Of a stretch of 64,000 bases of DNA, positions 34,206 through 43,344 are shown piece after piece; the first letter of the stretch is position 1, and every line of letters begins with the position of its first letter. The stretch comes from Arcobacter vandammei (GTDB taxonomy: Bacteria; Campylobacterota; Campylobacteria; Campylobacterales; Arcobacteraceae): the NCBI RefSeq assembly GCF_016106035.1, contig NZ_JADKPZ010000012.1:25154-89153 (forward strand), written 5' to 3'. The notes under the pieces were generated by a model, which worked only from the letters and a program-made list of their open reading frames with translations, searched no databases and was not told the DNA's origin. The position numbers and the translations under genes were made by a program.

Positions 34206-34873
34206 AAAATCTAAAGATTTTGATTGTAGAAGATGAAAATAAACTGGCACAATTAATAAAAATCTCAATTAAAGAGCTATTTTTCAAAGTAGGTATAGCA
34301 AAAGATGGTGAAGAAGGTCTCAAAAAATTTCATAGTTTTAAACCAGATATTATTATAAGTGATATTACTATGCCTAATCTTGATGGCTTAGAAATGTGTA
34401 AGAGAATAAGAGAAATAAGCAATATTCCAATAATAATTCTAAGTGCATATAGCCAACAAGAGAGGCTTTTAAAGGCTATTGATATTGGAGTTAGCAAATA
34501 TTTTATAAAACCATTTGATATAGAAAATTTTATAGAATATTTAAAAGAGTTATCAAATAAAATTGATTTGGAAAAGAGATTTATTTTAAAAGATGGTTTT
34601 ATTTTTATGAAAAAATCTATTAGTTTATATAAAGATGATATTTTAATAAACCTTACAAAAAGGGAACGAGAGTTTATAAACCTTCTTATTTTAAATAAAA
34701 ATGAGTTAGTAAATCTTAATTCTATAAAAAATTTATTGTGGACTGAAGAGAAAATTAGTGATGAAAGAGTAAGAACATTTATAAAGAGATTAAGAGTAAA
34801 AACTTCAAAAGAGTTAATAGAAAATATATCTTCTCAAGGATATATGATTTCAGTTTTAGAAGTAGAAGCTTAA
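34202..34873 (+). CDS. OmpR-type response regulator
   Basis: Partner of the PAS kinase. Receiver domain (about 1-120) with IVEDENK, phospho-Asp in IIISDITMPNLDG, Ser in ILSAYS and Lys in YFIKPF. The winged-helix output domain (about 135-220) has LTKREREFINLLI, RVRTFIKRLRVK and QGYMISV. The ATG overlaps the kinase stop. Targets are unknown; no AGTGTGA heptamers are near this operon. Confidence 0.92.
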   Translation: MKNLKILIVEDENKLAQLIKISIKELFFKVGIAKDGEEGLKKFHSFKPDIIISDITMPNLDGLEMCKRIREISNIPIIILSAYSQQERLLKAIDIGVSKYFIKPFDIENFIEYLKELSNKIDLEKRFILKDGFIFMKKSISLYKDDILINLTKREREFINLLILNKNELVNLNSIKNLLWTEEKISDERVRTFIKRLRVKTSKELIENISSQGYMISVLEVEA

Positions 34874-34885
34874 GCTTTTACTTCT
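34858..34885. terminator. Bidirectional terminator between the response regulator and the DUF475 gene
   Basis: A near-perfect 28-bp palindrome (14-bp arms with one G:T pair) contains the stop codons of both convergent genes. Confidence 0.7.
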
Positions 34886-35960
34886 AATTTGGATCTATTA
34901 TAAACTCCCTGTTTTTATAAATAGAGTGTACAAAGGCTAAAGCAATAGGAACTATTGCAAAAGTTGTAATAAGCATTGCTGGAAGATGATAGAAAATTTG
35001 AACCATCATTGATAGAGCCAAAAGACCTATAGACCACATAGCTCCATGTTCAAGATAGATATATTTTGAAACAACTTCTCTTTCAACCATATAAATAGTA
35101 AGACTTCTTACAGCCATAGCACCAATACCAAGACCCAACATAATAATAACGATATTTTGTGTAATAGCAAAAGCACCTAAAACACCATCAAGTGAAAAGC
35201 TCATATCAATCATCTCAAGATACATAAAAGAGATAAATCCACCTGTTAATTCTGTAACTTTTATATCGCTATTTTGCTCTTTTTCTTCATTTTTAAACTC
35301 TATTGCACCTTTTAAAAGTTCAAGTAAGTAAAAGGCAATAACTCCAATAATCATAGGAACTATAATTTCAAGTTTATTTACTTGAACCATATTATCGCCC
35401 ATAACAACTTCATTCGGAGCAACATATGTAATTGCAAGCATTAAAAACATAACAAAAAGAGCTTTTATATCCCCTACTTTTGATAATTTTGTAGCAAAAG
35501 ATTCTATATATTTAACCCAGTGAGTATCTTTATTTTCATCAAAAATGAATTTTAAAAATAACATTAATAAAAACATTCCACCAAAAGACATAATTACATG
35601 GTGAGAACTCTGAATAATTTTTTCATATTCTTCAGGATTTTTAATAGCTAATTCAAAAGAATCAATAAATCCCATAGATGTTGAAAAATATACAATTAAG
35701 ATTGGAAATACAAATCGTACTCCAAAAACAGCAATTATCATTCCCCAAAGAAGAAACCTTCTTCTCCAAACAAGTGCCATGGTTGCTAAAATTGTAGCAT
35801 TTACAATAGCATTATCAAATGAAAGGCTTAGTTCTAAAACAGATAAAATAGTCCCTTGATAAAGGGCAAAAAAGCCACCATACAAAAAAAGTAATACTGA
35901 AGCTACTGCCCAAACGGCGAAAAAACCATAAAAATAAGATATGAGAGGTTTTTGTTTCAA
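34884..35960 (-). CDS. DUF475 / TerC-superfamily integral membrane protein
   Basis: A 358-residue inner-membrane protein with about nine helices. SVLELSLSFDNAIVNATIL and, later, EMIDMSFSLDGVLGAFAIT are the paired acidic signatures of the TerC/DUF475 group, thought to form a metal site. Members are linked to metal export or tellurite resistance in some bacteria, but the DUF475 branch has no firm role, so I give no function. It stands alone between convergent and co-directional genes; the gap to brnQ is 44 bp. Confidence 0.85.
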   Translation of the reverse strand: MKQKPLISYFYGFFAVWAVASVLLFLYGGFFALYQGTILSVLELSLSFDNAIVNATILATMALVWRRRFLLWGMIIAVFGVRFVFPILIVYFSTSMGFIDSFELAIKNPEEYEKIIQSSHHVIMSFGGMFLLMLFLKFIFDENKDTHWVKYIESFATKLSKVGDIKALFVMFLMLAITYVAPNEVVMGDNMVQVNKLEIIVPMIIGVIAFYLLELLKGAIEFKNEEKEQNSDIKVTELTGGFISFMYLEMIDMSFSLDGVLGAFAITQNIVIIMLGLGIGAMAVRSLTIYMVEREVVSKYIYLEHGAMWSIGLLALSMMVQIFYHLPAMLITTFAIVPIALAFVHSIYKNREFIIDPN

Positions 35961-36004
35961 AATAATTCCTTGAATCTATAATTTTTGCGGATTATACCTA
36001 AAAA

Positions 36005-37300
36005 TTATAGATTTTTAGCTTTTACTTTCATAAAGAAACCAATAAAACCAGAAATAAATGCTGGTAAAATCCAAGCTAAGCCCTCATTTGAAAAAGGTAA
36101 TAACTTCAAAAAATCCATATTTATATTAGTTGTAGATGATACTACTTCTAAAAAACAAAAAATCATAGCACTAAAAGCTGCAAATTTATAGACATTATCG
36201 TTTTTTATATATTTATCAAAAAAGGTTAAAATAACTAAAATAATAGCTGCAGGATAAACTATACTTAAAATTGGAGCTGCAAAAGAGATAATTTGCTCTA
36301 ATCCAATATTTGTAACAAAAATGCTAAATAAGGTTACAATAATAACTAAAAATTTATATGACAATTTTCTCTTACTTAACTTTGAGAAATATTCAGCAGT
36401 AACACTAACAAGTGCTGCACCTGTTGTAAAACAAGCCAAGAATACAACTGTTCCTAAAAATAAATTACCATAATTTCCAAATAAAAGATAAATTATTTTA
36501 TTTAAAAGTTCAGCCTTTTGAATATTTGCTTCAAATAAACTTGAAGATGTTGCACCCAAATATGATAATCCAAAATATACAAACATTATTCCAAAAGCTG
36601 CTAATACTGAAGATAGACCAACTAATTTAAAACTTGTTTTTTTATCGCTATAACCCTTCTCTTTTACAATTTTTATAATAATAATTCCAAAAGCTAAAGC
36701 GGCTAAAACATCTAGTGTTTGGTAACCTAAAATTAAACCATCAAAAAATAGATTACTATTTGAATCATTAATTTTTATCTCTCCAATTGGAGTTAAAAAA
36801 CCTTTAAAAATCAAGAACATTAAACCAAAAAATAGCAAAGGAGTCAAGATTTTTCCAAGAATTTCAATCATTGTAGTTGGTCTAAAAGTAAAAAACATAA
36901 TTAAACTATAATATACAATTGAAGTAATAATAGAATTTGAAAAACTAGCTCCAAATATAGGTACAACAAGCATTTCATAAGTTGTAGCACCAGTTCTTGG
37001 AAGAGCAATTAAAGGACCAATGCACAATACAATTGCTGACATTAATAAAATACCAGAGAGCTTCCCAAGTTTATTTGTTAAATCGTCTACATTTCCACCA
37101 ACTTTAAGCAATGCAAACATAGCAATTGTAGCAAATCCAATATCAGCTAAAAAATAAGAGAAAAATGAAATATACCAGTCACTAGCACTTGTTAAGCCTA
37201 AGTATGGTGGGAAAATAATATTTCCAGCTCCAAAATACATTGAAAATATTGCAAACCCTAAGATTATGGCATCTCTTGTAAAGTTATTTTTTGTTTGCAT
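36005..37300 (-). CDS. brnQ: Branched-chain amino acid carrier BrnQ (LIVCS family)
   Basis: A 431-residue sodium- or proton-coupled importer for leucine, isoleucine and valine. About 12 membrane helices. The first has the family motif FAIFSMYFGAGNIIFPPYLG, then PLIALPRTGATTYEM. No periplasmic binding or ATPase parts, as expected for a secondary carrier. It directly abuts the small gene upstream (stop and start adjacent), so they form one transcript. Confidence 0.93.
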   Translation of the reverse strand: MQTKNNFTRDAIILGFAIFSMYFGAGNIIFPPYLGLTSASDWYISFFSYFLADIGFATIAMFALLKVGGNVDDLTNKLGKLSGILLMSAIVLCIGPLIALPRTGATTYEMLVVPIFGASFSNSIITSIVYYSLIMFFTFRPTTMIEILGKILTPLLFFGLMFLIFKGFLTPIGEIKINDSNSNLFFDGLILGYQTLDVLAALAFGIIIIKIVKEKGYSDKKTSFKLVGLSSVLAAFGIMFVYFGLSYLGATSSSLFEANIQKAELLNKIIYLLFGNYGNLFLGTVVFLACFTTGAALVSVTAEYFSKLSKRKLSYKFLVIIVTLFSIFVTNIGLEQIISFAAPILSIVYPAAIILVILTFFDKYIKNDNVYKFAAFSAMIFCFLEVVSSTTNINMDFLKLLPFSNEGLAWILPAFISGFIGFFMKVKAKNL

Positions 37301-37597
37301 TTAAATTCTTTTTAATCTATTCAATAATATTGCCTCAACAATTTCATCAATACTTTTCTCTTTTTCTGCTATAAAAACATCTATTTTTTCCTCTACAAAA
37401 GGCCAAATATACTCCATATTATTTATAACAACTAACTTATTTATTAAGCAAAAAATATCTTCATATCTATCAAAAAACTCAACATTTATAATTTTTGCCC
37501 CATCTAGGCTTACTAATGCCCAAGCATTGTTCTCTTCTATTGAAGATATTATTGATAAATATCTATCTTTTTTATCTATTGGAATTAAAATCTTCAT
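37301..37597 (-). CDS. Small conserved-looking protein, NifX/dinitrogenase-cofactor-like fold possible
   Basis: A 98-residue soluble protein. MKILIPIDKKDRYLSI, then a WALVSLDGAKI strand, recalls the start of the NifX/NafY (dinitrogenase iron-molybdenum cofactor) domain, but the metal-handling residues are not evident and I see no nitrogenase genes. It lies 15 bp after ftsK and directly before brnQ. Function unknown; the fold suggestion is weak. Confidence 0.6.
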   Translation of the reverse strand: MKILIPIDKKDRYLSIISSIEENNAWALVSLDGAKIINVEFFDRYEDIFCLINKLVVINNMEYIWPFVEEKIDVFIAEKEKSIDEIVEAILLNRLKRI

Positions 37598-37612
37598 CTA
37601 TTAAACCTTAAA

Positions 37613-39880
37613 TTATATTAAAATTTCTCTATTTCCTCTTGCATCAACTTCACTTAGAACTCCTGTTTGCTCTAACTGTTCAATAATACTTGCAGCTCGG
37701 TTATAACCAATTTTTAATCTTCTTTGAAGATAAGAAATAGAAGTTTTTTTATCTGTGATTATCACTTCTTTTGCATCTTCATAAAGTTCATCAATCTCTA
37801 TATCATCATTTTGACTAGAACCTTTTAAAGAGGAAGAGCTTGAAGATAGATTTTTATCTTTGATAAAATTCATATCATACTCTACTTCTCTTTGCTCTTT
37901 TAAAAATTCAACAACTTGTTCTATTTCAGTTTCTGTACTCCAAGGAGCATGAATTCTTACAATTCCAGGAGTTCCAGGAGGTGTAAATAGCATATCTCCT
38001 CGACCAAGAAGTGATTCAGCACCCATAGAATCAAGTATGATTTTTGAATCTATTTTTTGCCCTACTTTATATGAAAGACGACTTGGAAGATTTGCTTTAA
38101 TTAATCCTGTTACAACATCAACCGATGGTCTTTGAGTTGCAACTATTAGGTGAATTCCACTAGCTCTTGCCATTTGAGCAAGTCTTGCTATTGAATACTC
38201 TACATCTTTTCCACTTGTCATCATTAAATCAGCTAACTCATCAATAACTACAACTATATAAGGCATAGTTTCATAACCCTCTTTTTTTGCCTTTTCATTA
38301 TAGTTTTCAATATTTTTTGTTCTTGTTTTTGCCATAAGAGAGTATCTTCTCTCCATTTCACCAACCATATTTGCTAAAGCATTTATAGCATCAACGGCTT
38401 TTGTGATAACAGGAGTTAGAAGATGTGGAATATCATTGTACATAGAAAATTCCAGCATTTTTGGGTCAATCATCACAAGTCTTAAATTATCTGGTGAATT
38501 TTTGTATAAAAGAGATAAAATCATTGAGTTTATTCCAACTGATTTTCCACTTCCTGTTGTTCCAGCTATTAATAAATGCGGTAATTTTTTTAAATCTGTT
38601 ACAAAAGGTTTTCCAACAATATCTTTTCCTAAAATCATAGTAAGAGGTGAAGCTGAATTTTGGAAAAGTTCACTATCTAACATCTCTTTTAGATAAATTG
38701 TTTGTGTATCTTCATTTGGTACTTCAATTCCTACTACATCTTTTCCTGGAATTGGAGCTTGAATTCTAATTGTTTGGGCTTTTAAAGCCATTGCTAAATC
38801 ATCTTGAAGACTTAAAATCTTTGAAACTTTTACATTTGGAGCTGGTTTAAACTCAAAAGTTGTAACAACAGGTCCTGTATAAGTTCTTACAACATCTCCA
38901 TCTATTTTAAACATAGATAATTTATCCAGTAAATCAGCAATTTTTTTATCTATAAATGCCTCATTTACCTTTGTTTTATTCTCTTTTGGAGGTTCTTGAA
39001 AGAAGCTTGTAGGTGGTAGCATAAAATCTTTTGGTTTTTCAATTTTACCAAACTCTAACTGGCTTAAGAGTTTTGCATTCTCTTCTAACTCTTCTACAAT
39101 TATGCTATTTGTAGGGCTTACTACAATCTCTTCTTCAAATTTATAATCTTCAAAAACATTTTTTGAGAAATCATTTTCTTGCTCTTCAAAACTTGTATTT
39201 GATATATTTTCTAAAGCTTCTTTCTGTTTTAACTCTTCAATATTTGCTTTTAAAATACTCTCTTGTTGCTCTTTTATTCTTTGCTGCACAGTTTTTTGTG
39301 CAGGTTCTAAAGGCTCTTTTCTTGTTATTTGCTTCTGTGTATTTGGATAATTTGAAACTTCTGTTGTATCTTTTGTGATTTTTGATATTTTATTTACTAT
39401 TTGATTATTTTTTAGTTTTATTCTATTTTTAAACTTTTTTAAATCTTCCATATCATAATCAGATAATTCAAATAAAATCAAAATAGTTATTACAAAACCA
39501 AATAAAACAAATAAGTACAAACCAATATGCCCAATTACAGGGCTTAAACTATCTACTAAAATATTTCCTATTTCTCCTCTATTATAAGGATTTTCTACTA
39601 TTAAAGCTTGAAAAATCAAAGCTATAAAGAAAAACAAAAGTAGTACAGATACATTTAAAATAATATCTTTATTATCTATGTTTTTTTTAAAATTAATCAT
39701 ATAAAGCGGATGTATAAAAATAAATAGATAAATATAAGCTAAATATGAAAAATATTTTAAAGAGAACCCAGCAAATGCAAAGCCTACATCACCTACAATC
39801 TCTTTTGAGTTTGCAAAAACTGAAAACTGAAAATATAATAATATAAATAATACGATTAATGAAATAATTTTTTTTGCGAT
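37613..39880 (-). CDS. ftsK: DNA translocase FtsK, probably initiated at an ATC codon
   Basis: Septum-bound pump that clears the chromosome dimer region at division. The motor domain has LLIAGTTGSGKSVGINSMIL (Walker A), VVVIDELADLMM (Walker B) and ATQRPSVDVVTGLIKANLPS. The C-terminal gamma winged helix (SISYLQRRLKIGYNRAASII) binds KOPS-like sites. The first ATG (39700) has no ribosome site and would remove two of the four membrane helices. The frame stays open upstream for 60 codons encoding AKKIISLIVLFILLYFQ and DVGFAFAGFSLKYFSYLAYI. The only well-placed start is ATC at 39878-39880, 7 nt after AAAAAAGG. That gives 755 residues and a normal four-helix anchor. Confidence 0.9.
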   Translation of the reverse strand: MAKKIISLIVLFILLYFQFSVFANSKEIVGDVGFAFAGFSLKYFSYLAYIYLFIFIHPLYMINFKKNIDNKDIILNVSVLLLFFFIALIFQALIVENPYNRGEIGNILVDSLSPVIGHIGLYLFVLFGFVITILILFELSDYDMEDLKKFKNRIKLKNNQIVNKISKITKDTTEVSNYPNTQKQITRKEPLEPAQKTVQQRIKEQQESILKANIEELKQKEALENISNTSFEEQENDFSKNVFEDYKFEEEIVVSPTNSIIVEELEENAKLLSQLEFGKIEKPKDFMLPPTSFFQEPPKENKTKVNEAFIDKKIADLLDKLSMFKIDGDVVRTYTGPVVTTFEFKPAPNVKVSKILSLQDDLAMALKAQTIRIQAPIPGKDVVGIEVPNEDTQTIYLKEMLDSELFQNSASPLTMILGKDIVGKPFVTDLKKLPHLLIAGTTGSGKSVGINSMILSLLYKNSPDNLRLVMIDPKMLEFSMYNDIPHLLTPVITKAVDAINALANMVGEMERRYSLMAKTRTKNIENYNEKAKKEGYETMPYIVVVIDELADLMMTSGKDVEYSIARLAQMARASGIHLIVATQRPSVDVVTGLIKANLPSRLSYKVGQKIDSKIILDSMGAESLLGRGDMLFTPPGTPGIVRIHAPWSTETEIEQVVEFLKEQREVEYDMNFIKDKNLSSSSSSLKGSSQNDDIEIDELYEDAKEVIITDKKTSISYLQRRLKIGYNRAASIIEQLEQTGVLSEVDARGNREILI

Positions 39881-39901
39881 GGTGTGACCTTTTTTATGAA
39901 A

Positions 39902-40849
39902 TTATTTTAACAAATTTGAGATTTTACCTTGAAGTCTAAGCCACTGTTTATGCTCAAACAAAGGAAATCCTGCCCATGATTTTTTTGGTTCAAGAATAGA
40001 TTTTGTAACTCCACCTCTTGCTGCTATTGTAGAAAAAGCTGCTATTTCAAGATGCCCTGAAGTTGCACTTTGTCCACCCATAACAACATAAGGATGAAGT
40101 GTAGTTGAACCTGAAAGCCCAACTTGAGTTACCAAAATACAACCTCTTCCAATTTTACAATTATGTGCAATATGAACTAAATTATCAATTCTAACTCCAT
40201 CTTCAATAATTGTAGATTTGAAAACTGCTCTATCTATTGTACAATTTGCTCCTATTTCTACATCTGAACCAATAATTACATTTCCGTTTTGGTAAATTTT
40301 TATATATTTTCCATCTTTTCTATTTGCAAAACCAAAACCATCACTTCCAATAACTGTTCCAGCGTGAATAATACAATCATTTCCAACTTTACAATCTCTA
40401 TAAATTGTTACATTTGGATAAATAATAGTGTTATTTCCAATAGTTACATTATCTCCAATAAAAGCTCCTGCCATAATAGTACAATCACTTCCAATTTTAG
40501 AGTTTTTTCCAATATAAACATTTGGCATAACTTTTGTTCCACCCCCAACTATTGGCTTTTCACCATCTAGCTCTACAACATTTGGTGCAAATAATTTTGA
40601 TATTTTTGCTAAATATAGATATGGCTCTTCACAAATAAGAGCTATTGTATTTTCTGGAACTTCTTTACTATTTTCTAAATTTACTAATACAGCTGCAGCT
40701 TTTGTATCTTTTAAATCATTTACATACTTTTTATTTTCTAAAAAGGTAAGTTCACTACTATTTGCATCTAACAAAGAGTTTAAACCACTAATTTCAATAT
40801 CTTTATTACATTTTAGCTCTACAAAATCTGCAATTTCACTTAATTTCAT
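39902..40849 (-). CDS. lpxD: UDP-3-O-(acyl)glucosamine N-acyltransferase LpxD
   Basis: Third step of lipid A synthesis: adds a hydroxyacyl chain to UDP-3-O-acylglucosamine. The N-terminal uridine-binding domain (about 1-95) has LTFLENKKY. The left-handed beta helix (about 100-270) is built of hexapeptides such as IGKNSK, IGDNVT and IGANCT. The catalytic His is in NLVHIAHNCKIG. A C-terminal helix closes the 315-residue protein. It lies 21 bp upstream of the proposed ftsK start on the same strand. Confidence 0.96.
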   Translation of the reverse strand: MKLSEIADFVELKCNKDIEISGLNSLLDANSSELTFLENKKYVNDLKDTKAAAVLVNLENSKEVPENTIALICEEPYLYLAKISKLFAPNVVELDGEKPIVGGGTKVMPNVYIGKNSKIGSDCTIMAGAFIGDNVTIGNNTIIYPNVTIYRDCKVGNDCIIHAGTVIGSDGFGFANRKDGKYIKIYQNGNVIIGSDVEIGANCTIDRAVFKSTIIEDGVRIDNLVHIAHNCKIGRGCILVTQVGLSGSTTLHPYVVMGGQSATSGHLEIAAFSTIAARGGVTKSILEPKKSWAGFPLFEHKQWLRLQGKISNLLK

Positions 40850-40868
40850 TTTCTTTCCTTAAATAAAA

Positions 40869-40894
40869 AAAGATAAGAGAAAACTCTTATCTTT
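40869..40894 (-). terminator. Terminator of ilvBH
   Basis: An 11-bp stem (40869-40879 with 40884-40894, AAAA loop) overlaps the ilvH stop and is followed by a T run on the minus strand. Confidence 0.8.
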
Positions 40895-41384
40895 CAATGG
40901 CAACAATTCCACTTCTTACGACTTCAAGCGGATTAAATTTTTCCATAACTTTTATAAAATTTATAATTCTATCACTTGAATCTGTTGCTGAAACTATAAT
41001 AGCTTCATCTGTAACATTTTGAATACTTCCATGATATGCACGTGCAATTACATCAATATCAGCTAAATTATTATCAATAGAAAATTTCATTAAAACTGTA
41101 TCTTTCTCAATTACATTTCTATGTTCATTTACTTTTAAAACTGGAATTAATTTATTTAATTGCTTAACAATTTGATCAATTACTCTTTTATCTCCAGTTG
41201 TTACAATAGTCATTCTTGAGTATGGACTATCTTCCATTGGTGCAACTGTTAAAGAGTCAATATTATATCCTCTTGCTGAAAAAAGCCCAACAATTCTTGA
41301 TAAAACATTGTGTTCATTTAACACAACAACAGAGATAACTTGTCTTATAGTTTCGCTATTATAGTAGTTATTAAAGTTACTCAT
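40887..41384 (-). CDS. ilvH: Acetolactate synthase small (regulatory) subunit
   Basis: Regulatory partner of the large subunit in branched-chain amino acid synthesis, normally conferring valine feedback. An ACT domain (about 10-85: VVLNEHNVLSRIVGLFSARG, YNIDSLTVAP) is followed by a second alpha/beta domain ending near residue 160. Length of 165 is standard. The ATG overlaps the ilvB stop by one base, and AAAGGAG lies within the end of ilvB. Confidence 0.96.
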   Translation of the reverse strand: MSNFNNYYNSETIRQVISVVVLNEHNVLSRIVGLFSARGYNIDSLTVAPMEDSPYSRMTIVTTGDKRVIDQIVKQLNKLIPVLKVNEHRNVIEKDTVLMKFSIDNNLADIDVIARAYHGSIQNVTDEAIIVSATDSSDRIINFIKVMEKFNPLEVVRSGIVAIER

Positions 41385-43081
41385 TATCTATCTCCTTTTA
41401 ATAAAGTCATCTCATTTAAAGAGTGTCCATTTGGAACCATTGGTAAAACCTCTTCATTTCTTGCAACAATTACTTCTATCATTGCTGGTTTTTTTCGCTC
41501 AACTGCATCTTTTAATGCTTTTTCAAACTCGTCTTTTGTTGAAACTGTATATCCTAAACAATGGAAAGATTCAGCAAGAGTTTTAAATATTGGTTGATTT
41601 GTTAAATCTGTTTCAGCCAATCTATTTTCATAAAACATTGTTTGCCATTGTCTTACCATTCCTAAATAGTTGTTATTTAAAATAATATTAATTACAGGCA
41701 ATTCATATTCACTACAAGTCATAAGCTCTTGAATATTCATCAAAATAGAACCATCTCCTGTAAAGTTTACTACAACTCTATTTGTACCTTTAAAAGCTCT
41801 TGCAGCTCCTAGGGCTGCTGGTAATCCAAATCCCATAGTTCCTAAACCACCACTAGTTATAAACTGTCTTGGGTGTGAAAAAGGGAAAAATTGAGCAGTC
41901 CACATTTGGTGTTGTCCAACATCTGTAGAAATAATTGCATTATCTCCTAAAGTTTTTCCAACTTTTTCAATTACCCATTGAGGTTTAATAAGCTCATTTG
42001 AATCAATAAATCTTAAAGGCTCTTTTTCTCTATAATCTTTAAGCAACTCTATCCAATTTGAGAAATCATTCATTGTAAACTCATCTGAAGCTTCAAGCAT
42101 TGCATTAACTGTAAGTTTTAAATCTCCAACAATTGGATAATCAGCAACTACAAGTTTAGCTATACTTGTTGGGTCAATATCTATATGAATTACTTTTGCT
42201 TTACTAGCAAACTCATCTAATCTTCCAGTAACTCTATCATCAAATCTAGCTCCAAGTGAGATTAATAAATCTGTTTCATGTGCTGCCATATTAGCTGCAT
42301 ACTCTCCGTGCATTCCCAACATTCCAAAAAAAAGTGGATTATTATCTCCCATAACTCCTCTTGCCATTAAAGTTTCAACAGCTGGAATATTTAGTTTTTT
42401 TGCTAAATCTCTTATTTCATATCCACAATTTGATAAAATTGCTCCACCACCAATATATAAAAGTGGTTTTTTCGCAACACTAATAGCTTCTAAAGCTCTT
42501 TTTAACTGCTTTTTATTGTAGTTAATTGTTGGCTTATATGTTGGCATATTAACTTCAGCTGGATAATTAAAATCTGCTATTTGAGCTGTTATATCTTTTG
42601 GAATATCAACATGCACAGGTCCTGGTCTTCCAGTACTTGCAAGGTGAAATGCCTCTTTTATTATTCTTGGTAAATCTTCTATTTTGTTTACTAAATAGTT
42701 ATGCTTTGTACATGGTCTTGAAATTCCAACTGCATCTATTTCTTGGAAACCATCTGTTCCAATAATTGTTGTAGGAACTTGTCCTGAAATAATAACAAGT
42801 GGAATTGAATCCATATAAGCATCTGCTATTCCTGTTATTGCATTTGTAAACCCAGGTCCTGATGTTACAATAGCAACACCTGTTTTTCCAGTACTTCTTG
42901 CATATCCTTCGGCTGCTATTACACAAGCTTGTTCATGTCTGTTTAAAATATGTTCAAAATAATTTTGCTTGTAAATCTCATCATAGACGTTCATAATAGC
43001 GCCTCCAGGGTATCCAAATACAACTTCAACCCCTTCTTGATGTAATGATTCTATTACCATTTTTGCGCCAGTCATTTTCAT
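41384..43081 (-). CDS. ilvB: Acetolactate synthase large subunit
   Basis: Thiamine-diphosphate enzyme that condenses pyruvate (or pyruvate plus 2-oxobutyrate), first committed step to valine, leucine and isoleucine. Features in order: EVVFGYPGGAIMNVYDEI with the catalytic Glu region (NRHEQACVIAAEGYARSTG), the FAD-binding middle domain (VETLMARGVMGDNNPLFFGM), and the ThDP motif GDGSILMNIQELMTCSEY. I start at the ATG at 43081, 6 nt after GGAG; a TTG four codons upstream is less likely. About 565 residues, typical. Confidence 0.96.
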   Translation of the reverse strand: MKMTGAKMVIESLHQEGVEVVFGYPGGAIMNVYDEIYKQNYFEHILNRHEQACVIAAEGYARSTGKTGVAIVTSGPGFTNAITGIADAYMDSIPLVIISGQVPTTIIGTDGFQEIDAVGISRPCTKHNYLVNKIEDLPRIIKEAFHLASTGRPGPVHVDIPKDITAQIADFNYPAEVNMPTYKPTINYNKKQLKRALEAISVAKKPLLYIGGGAILSNCGYEIRDLAKKLNIPAVETLMARGVMGDNNPLFFGMLGMHGEYAANMAAHETDLLISLGARFDDRVTGRLDEFASKAKVIHIDIDPTSIAKLVVADYPIVGDLKLTVNAMLEASDEFTMNDFSNWIELLKDYREKEPLRFIDSNELIKPQWVIEKVGKTLGDNAIISTDVGQHQMWTAQFFPFSHPRQFITSGGLGTMGFGLPAALGAARAFKGTNRVVVNFTGDGSILMNIQELMTCSEYELPVINIILNNNYLGMVRQWQTMFYENRLAETDLTNQPIFKTLAESFHCLGYTVSTKDEFEKALKDAVERKKPAMIEVIVARNEEVLPMVPNGHSLNEMTLLKGDR

Positions 43082-43234
43082 GCTATTCTCCAATATTTAA
43101 AAATAAGTTTAGATTTTACTCAAAGTTCTATTAATTTACCTTTGAATAAATTAACTATATAAAATTTTATAAGAAGATTTTAATATTTTTGAGGATATTT
43201 ATATTTTTTTAATATCTTTTTTATATTATTTTTG

Positions 43235-43240
43235 TATAAT
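43235..43240 (+). promoter_or_regulatory. -10 box of tRNA-Leu
   Basis: Perfect TATAAT followed by TTCGC, 20 bp before the mature tRNA 5' end. No obvious -35, only a T-rich stretch. The 5' leader GCACCT (43244-43249) can pair with AGGTGC (43256-43261), which includes the first two tRNA bases. Confidence 0.6.
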
Positions 43241-43259
43241 TTCGCACCTTTTCCTAGGT

Positions 43260-43343
43260 GCCTCCATGGCGGAACTGGTAGACGCGTGCGATTCAAAATC
43301 GCATTCCATTGGAGTGCCAGTTCGATTCTGGCTGGAGGTACCA
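43260..43343 (+). tRNA. tRNA-Leu (anticodon CAA)
   Basis: The 84-nt sequence folds as a class II tRNA: acceptor GCCTCCA with TGGAGGT (last pair G:U), D arm GGCGGAACTGGTAGACGC, anticodon stem TGCGA/TCGCA around loop TTCAAAA, long variable arm CATTCCATTGGAGTG, T arm with TTCGATT, and an encoded CCA end. It reads UUG codons. It lies between ilvB (minus) and nagZ (minus), transcribed on the plus strand. Confidence 0.97.
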
Positions 43344-43344
43344 T

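Noticed and set aside
34884..35960. Tellurite resistance gene (TerC) as a functional call
   Set aside because: The protein belongs to the DUF475 branch and no other ter genes are present, so resistance cannot be claimed.
39698..39700. ATG at 39700 as the start of ftsK
   Set aside because: It lacks a ribosome site and drops two membrane helices that are encoded in the open frame upstream.
43244..43261. Perfect hairpin GCACCT/AGGTGC before the tRNA as an attenuator
   Set aside because: It is only 6 bp, lacks a T run and includes the tRNA 5' end; probably just leader sequence for RNase P processing.
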